DNA of 64,000 bases from Mayamaea pseudoterrestris (GCA_027923505.1 BROI01000021.1:186001-250000), one strand, 5' to 3'; counted from the first letter of the stretch, positions 8,801 through 18,495 are shown. A program made the numbers and translations. The notes: generated by a model from the letters alone, not told the origin.

Positions 8801-11009
8801 AAAAATTAAGCATGGCGAGGCGAGCCGACTCTAATGGTGCGAGACAAGCTGCAATTTCGATAAAGATATCGAGTGGAAGTTCCTTTGAAAAAACTGCCGC
8901 GAGTCCATTGAGCGCACAGGTAGGAGTCTGGATGCCCGCAAAACCAGTAGTCGCTATTATATTGGAAATTGCGTGAGAGATAATCTTGGATCGAGCTGTA
9001 AATTGTCTTTCAAAGAAGCAAACACCAGTGAAATGGTCTGTCATTTTCTGTACGATGAATGTCTGAATGACTGGAGCTTCCACGTAAACAACTGTCAAAA
9101 TAAGGCAAGCTAGAATCCAATCAGAAGGGCCCTCACATGTTACTGGCCTTTCTATCAAGTGCATGGCTAAATTTGCCCACACACGAGCCCGATCCGCTGA
9201 ATGGAAGGTATAACTTTCGGTCAAGGCGTCATGTCCAAGGTGCAAACTGTTGACGATTACGGTAGCAGCATGTGATAGTAATGCGTTTTGTCGTCCGTTG
9301 TAGTCTACCAAAACGCCATGCCCCGTGTGTCTGACGTCGTCAAAAATGGAACATTTCTGGCCAATGAAAGCAGCGTCCGTAACGTGTTGACGCTGCGGTA
9401 CTTTGCTCGAAACCAACACGTCTCCAATTGACCTTGCTCTCATAGTCAACGTCACAAGTGCTGTCCAGCATATAGATTGAATAATATCGTGTCGGTGATT
9501 GCTGCTGTCAGTCTTTTCTGCTTTGCCCACGTCATAGCTTTTGCCCGATCGATTCAACGCATGGAGAACTGATGAAAACAAGTCGTTTCGATTCGATTGT
9601 TGTCGCGACGCGCGAACAATCAAAAGTACCATGTTGCAATGAATGCCGGCCATGAGCTTTGCATCGTCTTCTATTTGTGCTGCGCGTTCCAAGACGGCAC
9701 CCGCCCAGCCATTCAAAAGCGCTAATTTACGCGATCGATGGGAGAATGATGCCAGACGCTCCAAAACTACTTGCTCCATGTTCGCTGTAACGACCAATGA
9801 CTCCAGAGAGGTGCAGATTTTTGCCGCATTGTGCATGGCATACATGAGCGAATGCAAACATTCTTCCGTGAGCGCATGTTGTTGCGATAAAATTGGCGAA
9901 ACACTTTTCCGACGATTAGGCAAAATCGCAGTTGGCGCATCAGTATTACTTGTTGTTGTACTCGCTGCAGCAAGAGCCAGTGCAGTGATGGCATCCGCAA
10001 CCTTGACCAAGCGCATATCCACCTTTTCCGTCGCGTCAGTCTTTCGCAGTCGACTATTCTGCACAATTTGCAAAATTCTCGTCCAATCGCTTGGCCGCCA
10101 CAACTTGCTCAGCTGCGTAACAAGTTTCAGCCACGGAACCAATGTAGCCATGGAGTGTACTGTTGAAGCATCCTTGTCCGTTTCATCTTCCTGCTGCAGC
10201 ATCATGACGCAGTCCATGGACTTGTGAAACAAGTGTTCGTCGTTCAAGCTCGCCTGCGCCAGCGAGACAATCGAGGCGAGTAGTTGTTTCGCGAATGCCC
10301 TTTCGTCGTCGAGTACAATCTTATCAGTCGACTGGTTCCCTTGCGACGAGAAGTCGCTATTGACTACCAGTAGTAGTTTGCTCATGGCTTGCTTGACGAG
10401 GACTAGAATATAATCGCGCGGAGTCTTGCTGCTGCTGCCAGTGATGTGGCTGTTGTGAGTGGATTGATTGCAAGTATCCATTTTTCTTGCCTTGTGTCCA
10501 TGTGGAAAAGATGCTGTAGATTGCTGTCGCTCGTACTGACACCACGCTGCAGCCGCTGAATACAAGAATTGTTGAATGGTTTCCAGAGAGTGTTGAGTGT
10601 TTATTGTAATGTCGGTGGCTGCCATCCAAAAAAGTTCGTAGGCTGTCGGAACGCTGTGACTCAACAAGGCGAGCAGAAACGTTTCGTGTCGGCGGAGGCG
10701 ACTGGAGGCGTCAGTACTTGTTGCAGTAGGAGTACTTGTAGCATCAACTTGTAATATCTGCTGCTGGTGCTGCTGCTGCTGTTGCTGTTGTATGAAGGAG
10801 ACATGACTCTGGAGCGGCAAGACGACTAGTGCCTCGTCAATGGAATTGGATTGTTTTGCCGAGTCGTAGTCGAGTAACGCTGCAACTTTGGCAAAATCCT
10901 TGGAGTCGACGGCAGCGTATAGCTGCTCTAATATGTCTGCGCCGCCAGTCGTTTGTAGCGTTTTGGATTGTTTGGAATCGTCTTGCACAGTCATTTGTAC
11001 TTGCTTCAT
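5847..11009 (-). CDS. Very large protein of unknown function (1,720 residues), mostly helical
   Basis: Not recognised. A single uninterrupted reading frame of 5.2 kb that is very unlikely to arise by chance. The frame opens further upstream, but its first ATG on the minus strand is at 11009. The N-terminal part carries a Gln tract encoded by CTG/TTG repeats on the plus strand (10758-10790). Most of the protein looks like Leu/Ala-rich alpha-helical repeats without an obvious motif. The C-terminal 150 residues differ: a coiled-coil-like stretch, a basic run (REAEIARRARKERGKK), then an acidic end (DDAFDDDPYADLEDFLVEG) that looks like a conserved peptide. It could be a scaffold in a nuclear or vesicle complex, but nothing seen decides this. 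It converges on the PHD gene, with 64 bp between stops. Its upstream region was split by the copia element. Confidence 0.85.
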   Translation of the reverse strand: MKQVQMTVQDDSKQSKTLQTTGGADILEQLYAAVDSKDFAKVAALLDYDSAKQSNSIDEALVVLPLQSHVSFIQQQQQQQHQQQILQVDATSTPTATSTDASSRLRRHETFLLALLSHSVPTAYELFWMAATDITINTQHSLETIQQFLYSAAAAWCQYERQQSTASFPHGHKARKMDTCNQSTHNSHITGSSSKTPRDYILVLVKQAMSKLLLVVNSDFSSQGNQSTDKIVLDDERAFAKQLLASIVSLAQASLNDEHLFHKSMDCVMMLQQEDETDKDASTVHSMATLVPWLKLVTQLSKLWRPSDWTRILQIVQNSRLRKTDATEKVDMRLVKVADAITALALAAASTTTSNTDAPTAILPNRRKSVSPILSQQHALTEECLHSLMYAMHNAAKICTSLESLVVTANMEQVVLERLASFSHRSRKLALLNGWAGAVLERAAQIEDDAKLMAGIHCNMVLLIVRASRQQSNRNDLFSSVLHALNRSGKSYDVGKAEKTDSSNHRHDIIQSICWTALVTLTMRARSIGDVLVSSKVPQRQHVTDAAFIGQKCSIFDDVRHTGHGVLVDYNGRQNALLSHAATVIVNSLHLGHDALTESYTFHSADRARVWANLAMHLIERPVTCEGPSDWILACLILTVVYVEAPVIQTFIVQKMTDHFTGVCFFERQFTARSKIISHAISNIIATTGFAGIQTPTCALNGLAAVFSKELPLDIFIEIAACLAPLESARLAMLNFSRKTLKRPDLPFVLASMAPTGVKRLDEELNSIQCGLYALVELVAAARRDDCETEAWMMLLQIIISCMPSLPLSSRLWLFGELCKRVAAGHLRPNDAEPLLAAVMLRLTSFLSRSEECSERFLPSKVFVKSQHADHPTEQTDDVAGLLRLAIDLCHAVANGDADFRLFASDWHRHLFQLVWREEVATARFPNIDIQAAKIEYSLIYSTFLFVARIMESIACASFSALAQHSLSDLESRLLNEAQLVVNPPLAMLSSLVGREVYNSQGSWRSLRSSQPAVEELSSFNRTLCAVVLDLLIGSRWAGFNAASHLESLSTSDRRRAVLGLSRLITMSMSSLPLKCAISDGSAFCMFGAYRNFTTLLTPVFKSCLSTGAPQADIDAMVNATTLLCAAVSKLMDAVEPAHSLDLVPSTLRLYSTLCNEDASAQLRLFYVSVSNGRSDAEIDLSIRNFRFNVVSVLTKCIPVELCDESGGSINSSVNIDEPSHPLELLCDIIAIISNDLVEGMVGSSGMVDYDLFEAYHACMHASVREALIQLPSCRDKFHLRRLASVCNRAGKKLQRLVCSYALRQSGIFKMSLMLSMYNLPFLARTAIRQLRLKGDSGEIDRHQTSPGCKFCSDAFKQCVNIMDRRDVNKLWEDFVGSEHMLYKYSDPRTESHHLAYRYLQLTTESHWIWAFCTTLEGFEYLWDESLICFKDAGAESFSSDECAKRYMIARQGELTEVWKSTACLFTNEKVKGSSCFKATLLPSRVKLRALALLDRIVGVQQKALRTILLCAGKCCKREGTRHLDVVESLVCILVWLDTLDSLDLIWAAAKWYAVEEEYKQKIKSALLRIEYAQANLQQLKRVLQSSKLQNVCFIAGLNRLSNSRIDASDHSKDSDSDYRDEDQGGRLLQLVKSKLSVIERSQQELTDSECALKKAREAEIARRARKERGKKIFRSRNKAIDEMYEDDKKINVFYIQKSGFDDAFDDDPYADLEDFLVEG
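10758..10790. repeat. CTG/TTG trinucleotide tract coding a poly-Gln run
   Basis: The plus strand reads CTG, GTG and TTG triplets, which encode about ten Gln residues on the minus strand inside the 1,720-residue protein. It is an interrupted microsatellite and could vary in length between alleles. Confidence 0.8.
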
Positions 11010-11215
11010 GCCCAACGAATGCAGCTGCTCCTGCTGCTGACGGATATCACTGCTGATTGCTGACACTGCCTGCCTGCCTTTCCAGTCACTCAAATCGCTT
11101 CTGCGGCGACGCTTTCGTCACTTGCACGTCCTTTCTTCATAAAGCTACGTACACGTATAGTTGGTTGGTCAGTTGCTCGACTCTTGACGATAGATTGTGA
11201 TCAATTCGATCAATG

Positions 11216-11426
11216 TGTTGAGCATGGATGAGAACCCAAACCGAAGCGGCAGCGGTGACGTCACGAAGACGGTCACATTTAAGTAAGCGCGGTAAGCGGC
11301 AACCGAAGGAGTGGATCGAGGACGATCACTTCTTGGAGAAAATAAGTAAAGTGGTTTTATTGACTCTGTTCTGCTTAATCATTAGTGTCGCTTCAAGGGC
11401 GCGCAAGATATATTCTAGATCCAACA
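11216..11426 (+). repeat. 5' LTR of the copia element (211 bp)
   Basis: Starts TGTTGAGC and ends TCCAACA. By direct reading it matches the 3' LTR along its whole length. It contains a palindromic CRE (TGACGTCA). Confidence 0.95.
11256..11263. promoter_or_regulatory. CRE palindrome TGACGTCA in the 5' LTR
   Basis: A perfect 8-bp cAMP-response-element type site, the classical target of bZIP dimers. A regulatory role is inferred from the motif alone. Confidence 0.5.
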
Positions 11427-11440
11427 TTTTCTCCAAGAAG
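11329..11440. repeat. 14-bp inverted repeat spanning the 5' LTR/internal junction
   Basis: CTTCTTGGAGAAAA lies inside the LTR (11329-11342), and its exact reverse complement TTTTCTCCAAGAAG is the first sequence after the LTR (11427-11440), where the primer-binding site should be. No TGG-initiated site complementary to a tRNA 3' end was seen there. The arrangement resembles elements that prime from their own transcript. Confidence 0.7.
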
Positions 11441-14400
11441 CGAGTGAAAAGACATGTCTTCGACGAGCAATACTCCGACGACAGGAGCGGCGTCGAGCGG
11501 TGGAGGTGCACCTCCCGCTCCGCCAGCAAGCGAAGGAAACCGACGCAACCGTCATTATCGTCGTGGGAATCGTGCTGGGAATCGTTCCGGGAATCAAGGC
11601 AATGGTAACAGACTCAACGGACCGAGTCGTGCGCCGAGTGGAAATTTCCAAGGAAGCGAGCCGACGCTCGCTGGATTCATCTACGACTATAACGGTTCGC
11701 GCGATCCCGATGGATTCATCCGTACGACGAACGAGATCATCACTTTCGTCGGGCGCTCCTACAAGAAATATACCAAGGAGCTGCTCAAGGGCATGCGCAA
11801 CGTGGAACTGGAGATTCCTGACGAGCCTGCACGTCCAACGAAGGATGCCGACACGACGGACTCGGACTGGTCCATAATGCTCGAGGAATACAAGGCCGAC
11901 AAGAAAGAGCATGTCGAGCGCGTGCGTGTATACTCCGACTTCCTCGCTGGTCTCTACGCCGTGTTGCATGGACAATGCACGGAGCGTATGAAGGATCGTG
12001 TCAAGTCGCACGCCAAGTTCCGAGACGCCGAGGAGGACACGGACGGAATTAAGTTGCTGGCGATTATCAAGGAGATCTCGCATACGTACGAAGGGCGCTG
12101 CAAACTTGTGGATCAAGTCGTGGCATTCAAGCTGAGTTGTTCGGACGTACTCAAGGAGCGCGCGAAAGCCTGCAGAAATATTACGAAAGCATGGTCACGC
12201 TGGCAGACGTGGCGAAGGCGGTTGGCGTCACGATGCACAACGAGATTGTGGCGTTGAACATTGCCAAGGATGACAATCGTAACAAGGCGAACAAGGAGGA
12301 TATCAAGGCCGCCGAAGAGCTCGAGCTTGCGATGCTTTTCGTGCGTGGCGCAACGGGCGAATACGCTGGGTATTGCAAGCACTTGCGCAACTGCTACCTC
12401 GACGGGCACGACAACTTCCCGTTGACGATCCACGATGCATACAACATCATGCAGCGTCGTGAGCATGCGGATGGAGAAGCCACGTTGCCAACGAACGAGG
12501 GCGTGGCGTTTCACACGACTGGTACAGCGCGTGACCCTCCCAGATGCTGGACCTGTCAACAGGTTGGTCATGTGCAGCGAGACTGTCCTACGAGAACGGA
12601 GTCTACGGAGAGTGCGCCGGCTGCAGAGGCTAGTGGGGCGCAGCACTTCACGCTGGGTAGCGAGGAAGAAAGCGATGACGACGATGAGGTCGGATACATG
12701 TTCGCGCAGCCGCCGAAGGTGAACATCTCGAAGAAGGCTGTGCTCTTGGACAATCAGTCGACAGTGGATCTGTTCTGCAACGCCAAGATGCTGACGAACA
12801 TTCGCCCGGTGCCAACGTGGATGGTGATCAGGTGCAACGCTGGTACAGTAAGGACGAACATGATGGGCGACCTGGAGGGCTATGGTCCGGTGTGGTGGTA
12901 TCCGCAGGGACTGGCGAACATTTTGAGTTTGGCGCAAGTCCGCAAGAAGTTTACCGTGGAGTATCTCATGCACGGCGTGGATCGTCCAATGTTCGTTGTG
13001 GAGAAGCCGGATGGTAAGCAGCGAGAGTTTGTCGAGACTGACTCTGGGCTGTATGTTTGCGAGAGCTTTTCGAAGGGCAAGCGCAGCGATGTCAAGGATG
13101 GAGTGGCGATGTTGACTACGGTAGACGATAACCGTACTAACTACACCAATGATGACTATTTACGCGCTGTTAGAGCTAGGGAACTGCAAATCAAAATTGG
13201 ACGGCCAAGCCTCAAGGATTACCTGCGCATCGTTACTAGCAATCAGTTGCCGAACTGTCCTGTGACGAAGGCCGACATCCTGGCTGCTGAGCACATCTTT
13301 GGACCAGATGTTGGCTCGTTAAAGGAAAGACGACGCGTCGCGCGTCGCATCTGGTGAAGCCTGCGATTGTTGAGCAGCTTCCACCGGCTATCATGAGTCG
13401 CTATCGAGACGTTACTCTTTGTGCTGACATCATGTATATCAACAAAGTCCCTATGTTGGTGACGTTCTCCCGCAGCATTCGTTTTGCTACGGTTGAGGTG
13501 ATTCAAAACCGTACGCTTCCGGTTATGTTGAAGGCAATCGAGTCTGTGTTGAAGATTTACGCACGCGGTGGGTTCCGTGTCGTCGCGGCTCTGATGGATG
13601 GGGAGTTCGCTCCAATGCTTGGCGCGTTGGCTGATCTCGGAGTGGCGCTCAATGCGACATCTGAGGATGAACACGTTGGCGAAATTGAACGTTTTATCCG
13701 TGTCGTGAAAGAACGGGTGCGCGCGACATACAACACGTTGCCATTTAAGCACGTGCCGGCACGCTTGGTTATCGAAATGACGAAGTCTGCCGTGCTTTTG
13801 CTGAATGCGTTTCGAACGAGCGTGGCATTTCGAAGGATCTCAGTCCACGCACTATTGTGACTGGTCAGACAGTTGACTTTAATCGGCATTGCAAGTATGA
13901 ATTTGGTCAGTATGTGCAAACGCATGAGTCGCACAGCAATGACATGCAGGCGCGCACGATCGGTGCGCTGGCTCTGCGCCCGACTGGTAATGTGCAGGGT
14001 GGGTTTTATTTCCTCAGTTTGTCTTCGGGCAAAGTTCTGAATCGTGGGCACGCTACGCCTTTGCCCATGCCTGATGATGTCATTGAGCGCGTGCATCGTC
14101 TCGCTCGTCAACAGAAGGCCAATCCGGGCATCGTGTTCATGGACCGCCACCGTGTTGCGGAGGCTGCTGAGCCAGTCATGTGGCACGAAGATGACGCCGA
14201 GGATGATGATGACTCTGATTATGATGACGACGCTTCTCGCGGTGACGACGACTCTGCCGGCGGAAGCGAAGGAGTGAATGCGACCGATGACGACGACGAC
14301 GACGACGATGGTGCTGACGGCGCAATCGAAGGAGTGCCGAACGACGAGGATGGTGAGGCCATTGACGGCGAACTTGACGACGCGCCAGCCGTGGATGATG

Positions 14401-16226
14401 GCGAAATTGAAGGAGTGCCCGATGAAGGCGAAATTGAAGGAGTGCCAGCTGCTGCAGACGAAGAGGATTTCGATGCGCGCTATGGCCCACGCACTGGTCG
14501 GTATGGCCTGCGTGCGCGCAAACCTCGCTCGTTCGCTCATTTGTTCACGCTCGACGCTGCAGAGGAAGTGTCGGAGCCACTCGTCACGGCACAGATGAAT
14601 ATGCGACAAGGTTTAAAGGCTTTTGGCGATGCTGGAGTGGAGGCAGTGCGCAAGGAAATGCAGCAGCTACACGACAGGCACGTGACGAAGGCAGTCCCCC
14701 CAATGCACTCTGACTCCGCAGCAGCGCAAGGACGCTCTGGCGTATTTGATGTTTCTCAAGAGCAAAAGATGAGGATCTGCGAAGGGACGCGGATGCGCGG
14801 ATGGACGCAAGCAACGAGCATACACTGCAAAGGAAGACGCAGCATCTCCAACGATAGCGACAGAGGCCATCTTTCTGACAGCTATCATTGACGCTATGGA
14901 AGGGCGCGAGGTTGCTGTGGTTGATGTACCGGGTGCTTTCATGCAAGCGGAAATGGATGAGTTGGTGCACGTTCGTTTCACTGGGAAGATGGTGGAGCTA
15001 CTGTTGGAAATTGATCGCGAGATGTACGAGCCTTGCGTCACAATGGAGAATGGCGAGAAAGTCATGTATGTTGAATTACTCATGGCGCTTTATGGTACGC
15101 TTCGAGCAGCGCGACTATTCTGGGAGAAGTTGTCCGCAAAATTGCTTGAGTGGGGCTTCGAGAAGAACCCGTACGATCCGTGTGTGTGCAACAAGATTGT
15201 CAATGGGAAGCAAATCACCGTGGGATGGCACGTGGACGATTTGAAGATTTCGCACGTCGACGTGAGCGTAGTGGATGAGTTCATCGCGCAGATGGATGAG
15301 GAGTTTGGCAAGGAGACTCCAATGAATAAGTCACGCGGAAAAGTGCACGACTACCTCGGCATGGTATTGACTATACTAAGCCTGAGAAGTAGCAATCAAC
15401 ATGGTTGACTATGTGAAGAACATCCTGCATCATGCGCCAGACGACATGGATGGAACGGCAGCTACTCCGGCAGCCAGTCACTTGTTTCAGATATCGGAAA
15501 ATCCTGTCATGTTGAGCGAAGCGAAGAAGCAGATTTTTGTGACGATTGTGATGCAGTGTCTGTATCTGAGTCAGCGAGCGCGACCGGATATTCGCACAGC
15601 GATTTCTTTCTTGAGCACGAGGCTGCAGCAGCCTGACGAAGACGACTATAAGAAGGCTGCAAGAGTGATTAAATATTTACGCGGAAGCGTGGACATGGTG
15701 TTGACGCTGAAGGCGGACCAGTCCGGGATAGTCCAGTGGTGGGTGGATGCGTCGTACGCGGTGCACCCAGACATGAAGGGTCACACTGGTGGAACAATGA
15801 CACTTGGCCAAGGATCAGTGTACAGTACGTCGGCTAAACAGAAGTTGGTAACAAGAAGCTCGACGGAGAGCGAAGTTGTGGGAGTTCATGATGTGCTACC
15901 GCAGTTGCTGTGGACAGGATATTTTCTGAAGGCGCAAGGTTTCGGGGTCAAAGACACGAAATTGTATCAAGACAATATGAGTTCAATGCTGTTGGAAAAG
16001 AATGGCAGAAGCTCAAGTACAAAGCGCACGCGACACATGAATGTTCGGTACTTCTTTGTGAAAGATCGCGTGGCAGCTGGTGAAGTCAACATTGAGCATT
16101 GTCCGACCGGAGACATGGTCGCGGATTTCTTCACGAAACCATTGCAGGGAGCCCAGTTTGGCAAGCTCCGCAACCTGGTTATGAATCTGGCCTCGAGCAG
16201 TAAGTACTACTCGGCCCAAAGGAGTG

Positions 16227-16437
16227 TGTTGAGCATGGATGAGAACCCAAACCGAAGCGGCAGCGGTGACGTCACGAAGACGGTCACATTTAAGTAAGCG
16301 CGGTAAGCGGCAACCGAAGGAGTGGATCGAGGACGATCACTTCTTGGAGAAAATAAGTAAAGTGGTTTTATTGACTCTGTTCTGCTTAATCATTAGTGTC
16401 GCTTCAAGGGCGCGCAAGATATATTCTAGATCCAACA
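16227..16437 (+). repeat. 3' LTR of the copia element (211 bp)
   Basis: Same length and sequence as the 5' LTR, followed at once by the CAATG target duplication. It ends 131 bp before the ATG of the proteasome-like gene and so now forms most of that gene's upstream region. Confidence 0.95.
16267..16274. promoter_or_regulatory. CRE palindrome TGACGTCA in the 3' LTR
   Basis: The same site in the downstream LTR, about 295 bp before the start codon of the proteasome-like gene. It may influence that gene; untested. Confidence 0.5.
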
Positions 16438-16568
16438 CAATGCAATGTTGCGTTTCGACGGCGAAAGATTTGTCGCACCACTTCTCATGTTTTGTCATAG
16501 TGGTAGTCAAGTTCCCTCGTAAAGGCAAGCGATCGGCCGCTTATTTTTTGAGGAGCACGTCGTGAGCC

Positions 16569-17519
16569 ATGATACTTCCCTCCGTCGCAAACATGCTGAT
16601 TGTTTCACTCGTTTTCCGTATACTAATAGCACTATCGTGTATAACAAGTACAAAAGCCGCTCACTCGCGTAAACGAGCCGTTGTTTACGCTCGAGCCGCG
16701 GACAAGTACGATCGCGCCATTTCCACCTTTGATTCTTCGGGGCGATTGCTGCAAGTCGACTATGGACGCAACGCTGCCAGTCGAGGCTCCAGTATATTAG
16801 CATTTATACACGAATACAAGAATGTCACCGCCGATATTGAGACGAATGGATCTACTGCGAGCTCAATGGAATCCATTTACGTTCTTGTCGCTTCGCCATC
16901 ATCGTTTAAAGTTCACCGCATCGACCATCACGTCTTCATATTGACTTCGGGGTTAGCTGGAGATGGAAGGTTCTTGGCCGAGCATTTGAGGCAGCATTGT
17001 CAGTCACTCCGACAAGCCTACGGACACGCACCATCCATCTATCAAGTCGCTCAGCGAGCGGCTCGCCTACAACACTACTTGACTAGGACAGCTGGAGCTA
17101 GACCACTTGGAACCACGGCCATGATTATTGGATTTGATGAGAATCAGCATGATGAGAACTCTGCTGCTTTAACGGCTCGCATTTATCGCACGGATCCAGG
17201 GGGAATATTGGAGGATTGCAAATACTTTGTCTCCGGCCAGCACCAAGACGCTATCCTACGAATGCTTCCAGAAGCAATGGACACGAATGACGCAACAGGT
17301 GATTGTCAATTTGACGTTATTGCAAAACTAATTCAGACCATGGCCAAGGCGAGCGCTGCTTTTGCCGAAAAAATAAACCCATTGGCGTTGGATGTTTGGA
17401 TGCTACAACGCAATTCGTCATGTCGAGGTACTTTACAAACGACATGTCTACTCAATGTCAAGGCGGATGATGCAGCTGGTATGAGCAGGCTCAAGTCGCA
17501 CTTGACAACCAATGCATAG
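16569..17519 (+). CDS. 20S proteasome alpha-type subunit with an N-terminal signal peptide
   Basis: 316 residues. From about residue 52 it matches alpha-type proteasome subunits: KYDRAISTFDSSGRLLQVDY is the alpha signature (N-terminal helix and YDR gate motif), followed by GSSILAF, the hydrophobic strand FILTSGLAGDGRFL, RPLGTTAMIIGFDE and the IYRTDPGG strand. Alpha subunits form the outer rings and are not proteolytic. Ahead of this are about 50 extra residues: a hydrophobic stretch at about 9-31 (MLIVSLVFRILIALSCI), a small-residue region (STKAA) that could be a cleavage site, then a basic stretch (HSRKR). Ordinary alpha subunits lack this. It suggests entry into the ER or a plastid-surrounding compartment, or else a diverged paralogue. 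The copia insertion lies just upstream. The fold call is firm; the exact subunit type and location are not. Confidence 0.85.
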   Translation: MILPSVANMLIVSLVFRILIALSCITSTKAAHSRKRAVVYARAADKYDRAISTFDSSGRLLQVDYGRNAASRGSSILAFIHEYKNVTADIETNGSTASSMESIYVLVASPSSFKVHRIDHHVFILTSGLAGDGRFLAEHLRQHCQSLRQAYGHAPSIYQVAQRAARLQHYLTRTAGARPLGTTAMIIGFDENQHDENSAALTARIYRTDPGGILEDCKYFVSGQHQDAILRMLPEAMDTNDATGDCQFDVIAKLIQTMAKASAAFAEKINPLALDVWMLQRNSSCRGTLQTTCLLNVKADDAAGMSRLKSHLTTNA

Positions 17520-18006
17520 ACTCGTGACCATGCAAGGAGCAGGCGCGGTCATCAACAATATATACTGTTCGAGACATGGTTGTGCGCGGCGACACCAGCT
17601 GCAAAAATGGCTGGAACGTGTGAACAAAGCGAATGTGTGGAAGGTAGTGGCTGTACAACTGTCTGTAGACTGGCCCTTGCAAAAAATATATTTATGCGGC
17701 GATAATAGCGCTCTGTTCGCCGGCGTCGTTGCACCTCACAACGACGACCTGCATGAATGAGGTAGAGCCGATTTTACTTGACCAATACATGCATACACTA
17801 GTCATAAACACTGTTGTTTATTAATAAAATTTAAACATGTATTTTCGGCCAAGCAAGATGTAAAAATTCTGCGCCATTAGGAACAGTGCCTGCCAGGTGC
17901 CATTGACCTCCCTCCATTCTCCTGCCAGCATTCCAGTCGTATACCGACATTAAACGATAACAAATAGTGTGGACTCGCGCACAGCCAGGCAATGCCATTT
18001 ACGCCT
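17520..18006. other. Convergent 3' spacer
   Basis: Between the proteasome-like gene and the small minus-strand gene. It holds an AT-rich stretch with TAATAAAATTT near 17820, a possible poly(A) signal. The open frame at 17512-17760 overlaps the upstream stop and shows no family resemblance. Nothing else is seen. Confidence 0.4.
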
Positions 18007-18495
18007 CTAGTCTGATGGAAATCTTGATTCTGAAATGGCATCCAGATCATCATTGTCAACGGCATCGTTGCTGCCGGCTTCCAAAAACAGCACACTCTCC
18101 GATCGTTGCATAACGACATCGTCTTCAACATCCTCCCGTTCACATATGCTTGTTGCTCGCTTGTTGATGCAGAGTTCTCTTCCCTCCATGGAAAGGTGAC
18201 TGGAAAATGACAATTGCTTCAGGACTTGATCCTCAGTTGCCAGCCTTCGGCGATGAAATCCACGAACCGATTCACAGTCATTTCCAATCGAGCCAGACCG
18301 ACCAGTCATCGCTCTGGCATGATAATCCGGTTGAAGGTCCTGCATCATTATCGTCATTCGTTGCTGCTGCTTGGCGGCATTTTCATCGCGATCCTTACGT
18401 ATAATGGCATCTAGGTCGTCGCTCATTAGGTCCTCCGAGTAGTATCGACCGTCGTAACAGACGGAGCAGTACGATAAGGAAGCTTTGTTTCCCAT
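18007..18495 (-). CDS. Small hypothetical protein with a possible N-myristoylation site
   Basis: 162 residues, not recognised. It starts at a true ATG and begins MGNKAS, which fits the N-myristoylation pattern (Gly2, Ser6), so it may attach to membranes. A Cys pair (SYCSVCYDG) follows, then two DDLDAI segments near each end (SDDLDAII and NDDLDAIS), about 130 residues apart. The middle is charged and rich in Gln and Met (KQQQRMTIMMQD). No transmembrane segment is visible. It may be a small regulatory adaptor; that is a guess. The next gene upstream is the divergent HAD phosphatase. Confidence 0.55.
   Translation of the reverse strand: MGNKASLSYCSVCYDGRYYSEDLMSDDLDAIIRKDRDENAAKQQQRMTIMMQDLQPDYHARAMTGRSGSIGNDCESVRGFHRRRLATEDQVLKQLSFSSHLSMEGRELCINKRATSICEREDVEDDVVMQRSESVLFLEAGSNDAVDNDDLDAISESRFPSD

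Larger units (their letters stand above)
11216..16437 (+). mobile_element. Ty1/copia LTR retrotransposon, young but broken
   Basis: A 5,222-bp fossil element. Both ends carry a 211-bp LTR that appears identical, with TGTTG...CAACA termini, and CAATG is duplicated on either side (11211-11215 and 16438-16442). Parts run in copia order: a gag region from about 11.45 kb with a CCHC zinc knuckle near 12.55 kb (CWTCQQVGHVQRDCP), a protease region near 12.75 kb, an integrase core around 13.2-13.9 kb, a strongly acidic Asp/Glu linker around 14.2-14.5 kb, reverse transcriptase around 14.6-15.4 kb with an HVDD active-site block, and RNase H around 15.7-16.2 kb. Integrase before RT marks it as Ty1/copia rather than Ty3. 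The coding part is interrupted at roughly five places, so it looks non-functional. The lack of LTR divergence points to a recent insertion. A weak purine run (AAAGGAG) precedes the 3' LTR. Confidence 0.95.

Noticed and set aside
14170-14480. GAT/GAC-rich stretch that looks like a microsatellite
   Set aside because: It is the acidic linker of the copia element, so not a separate repeat.
17512-17760. 82-codon plus-strand frame after the proteasome-like gene
   Set aside because: It overlaps the upstream stop, has no family pattern and no clear promoter room. Kept as 3' flank.
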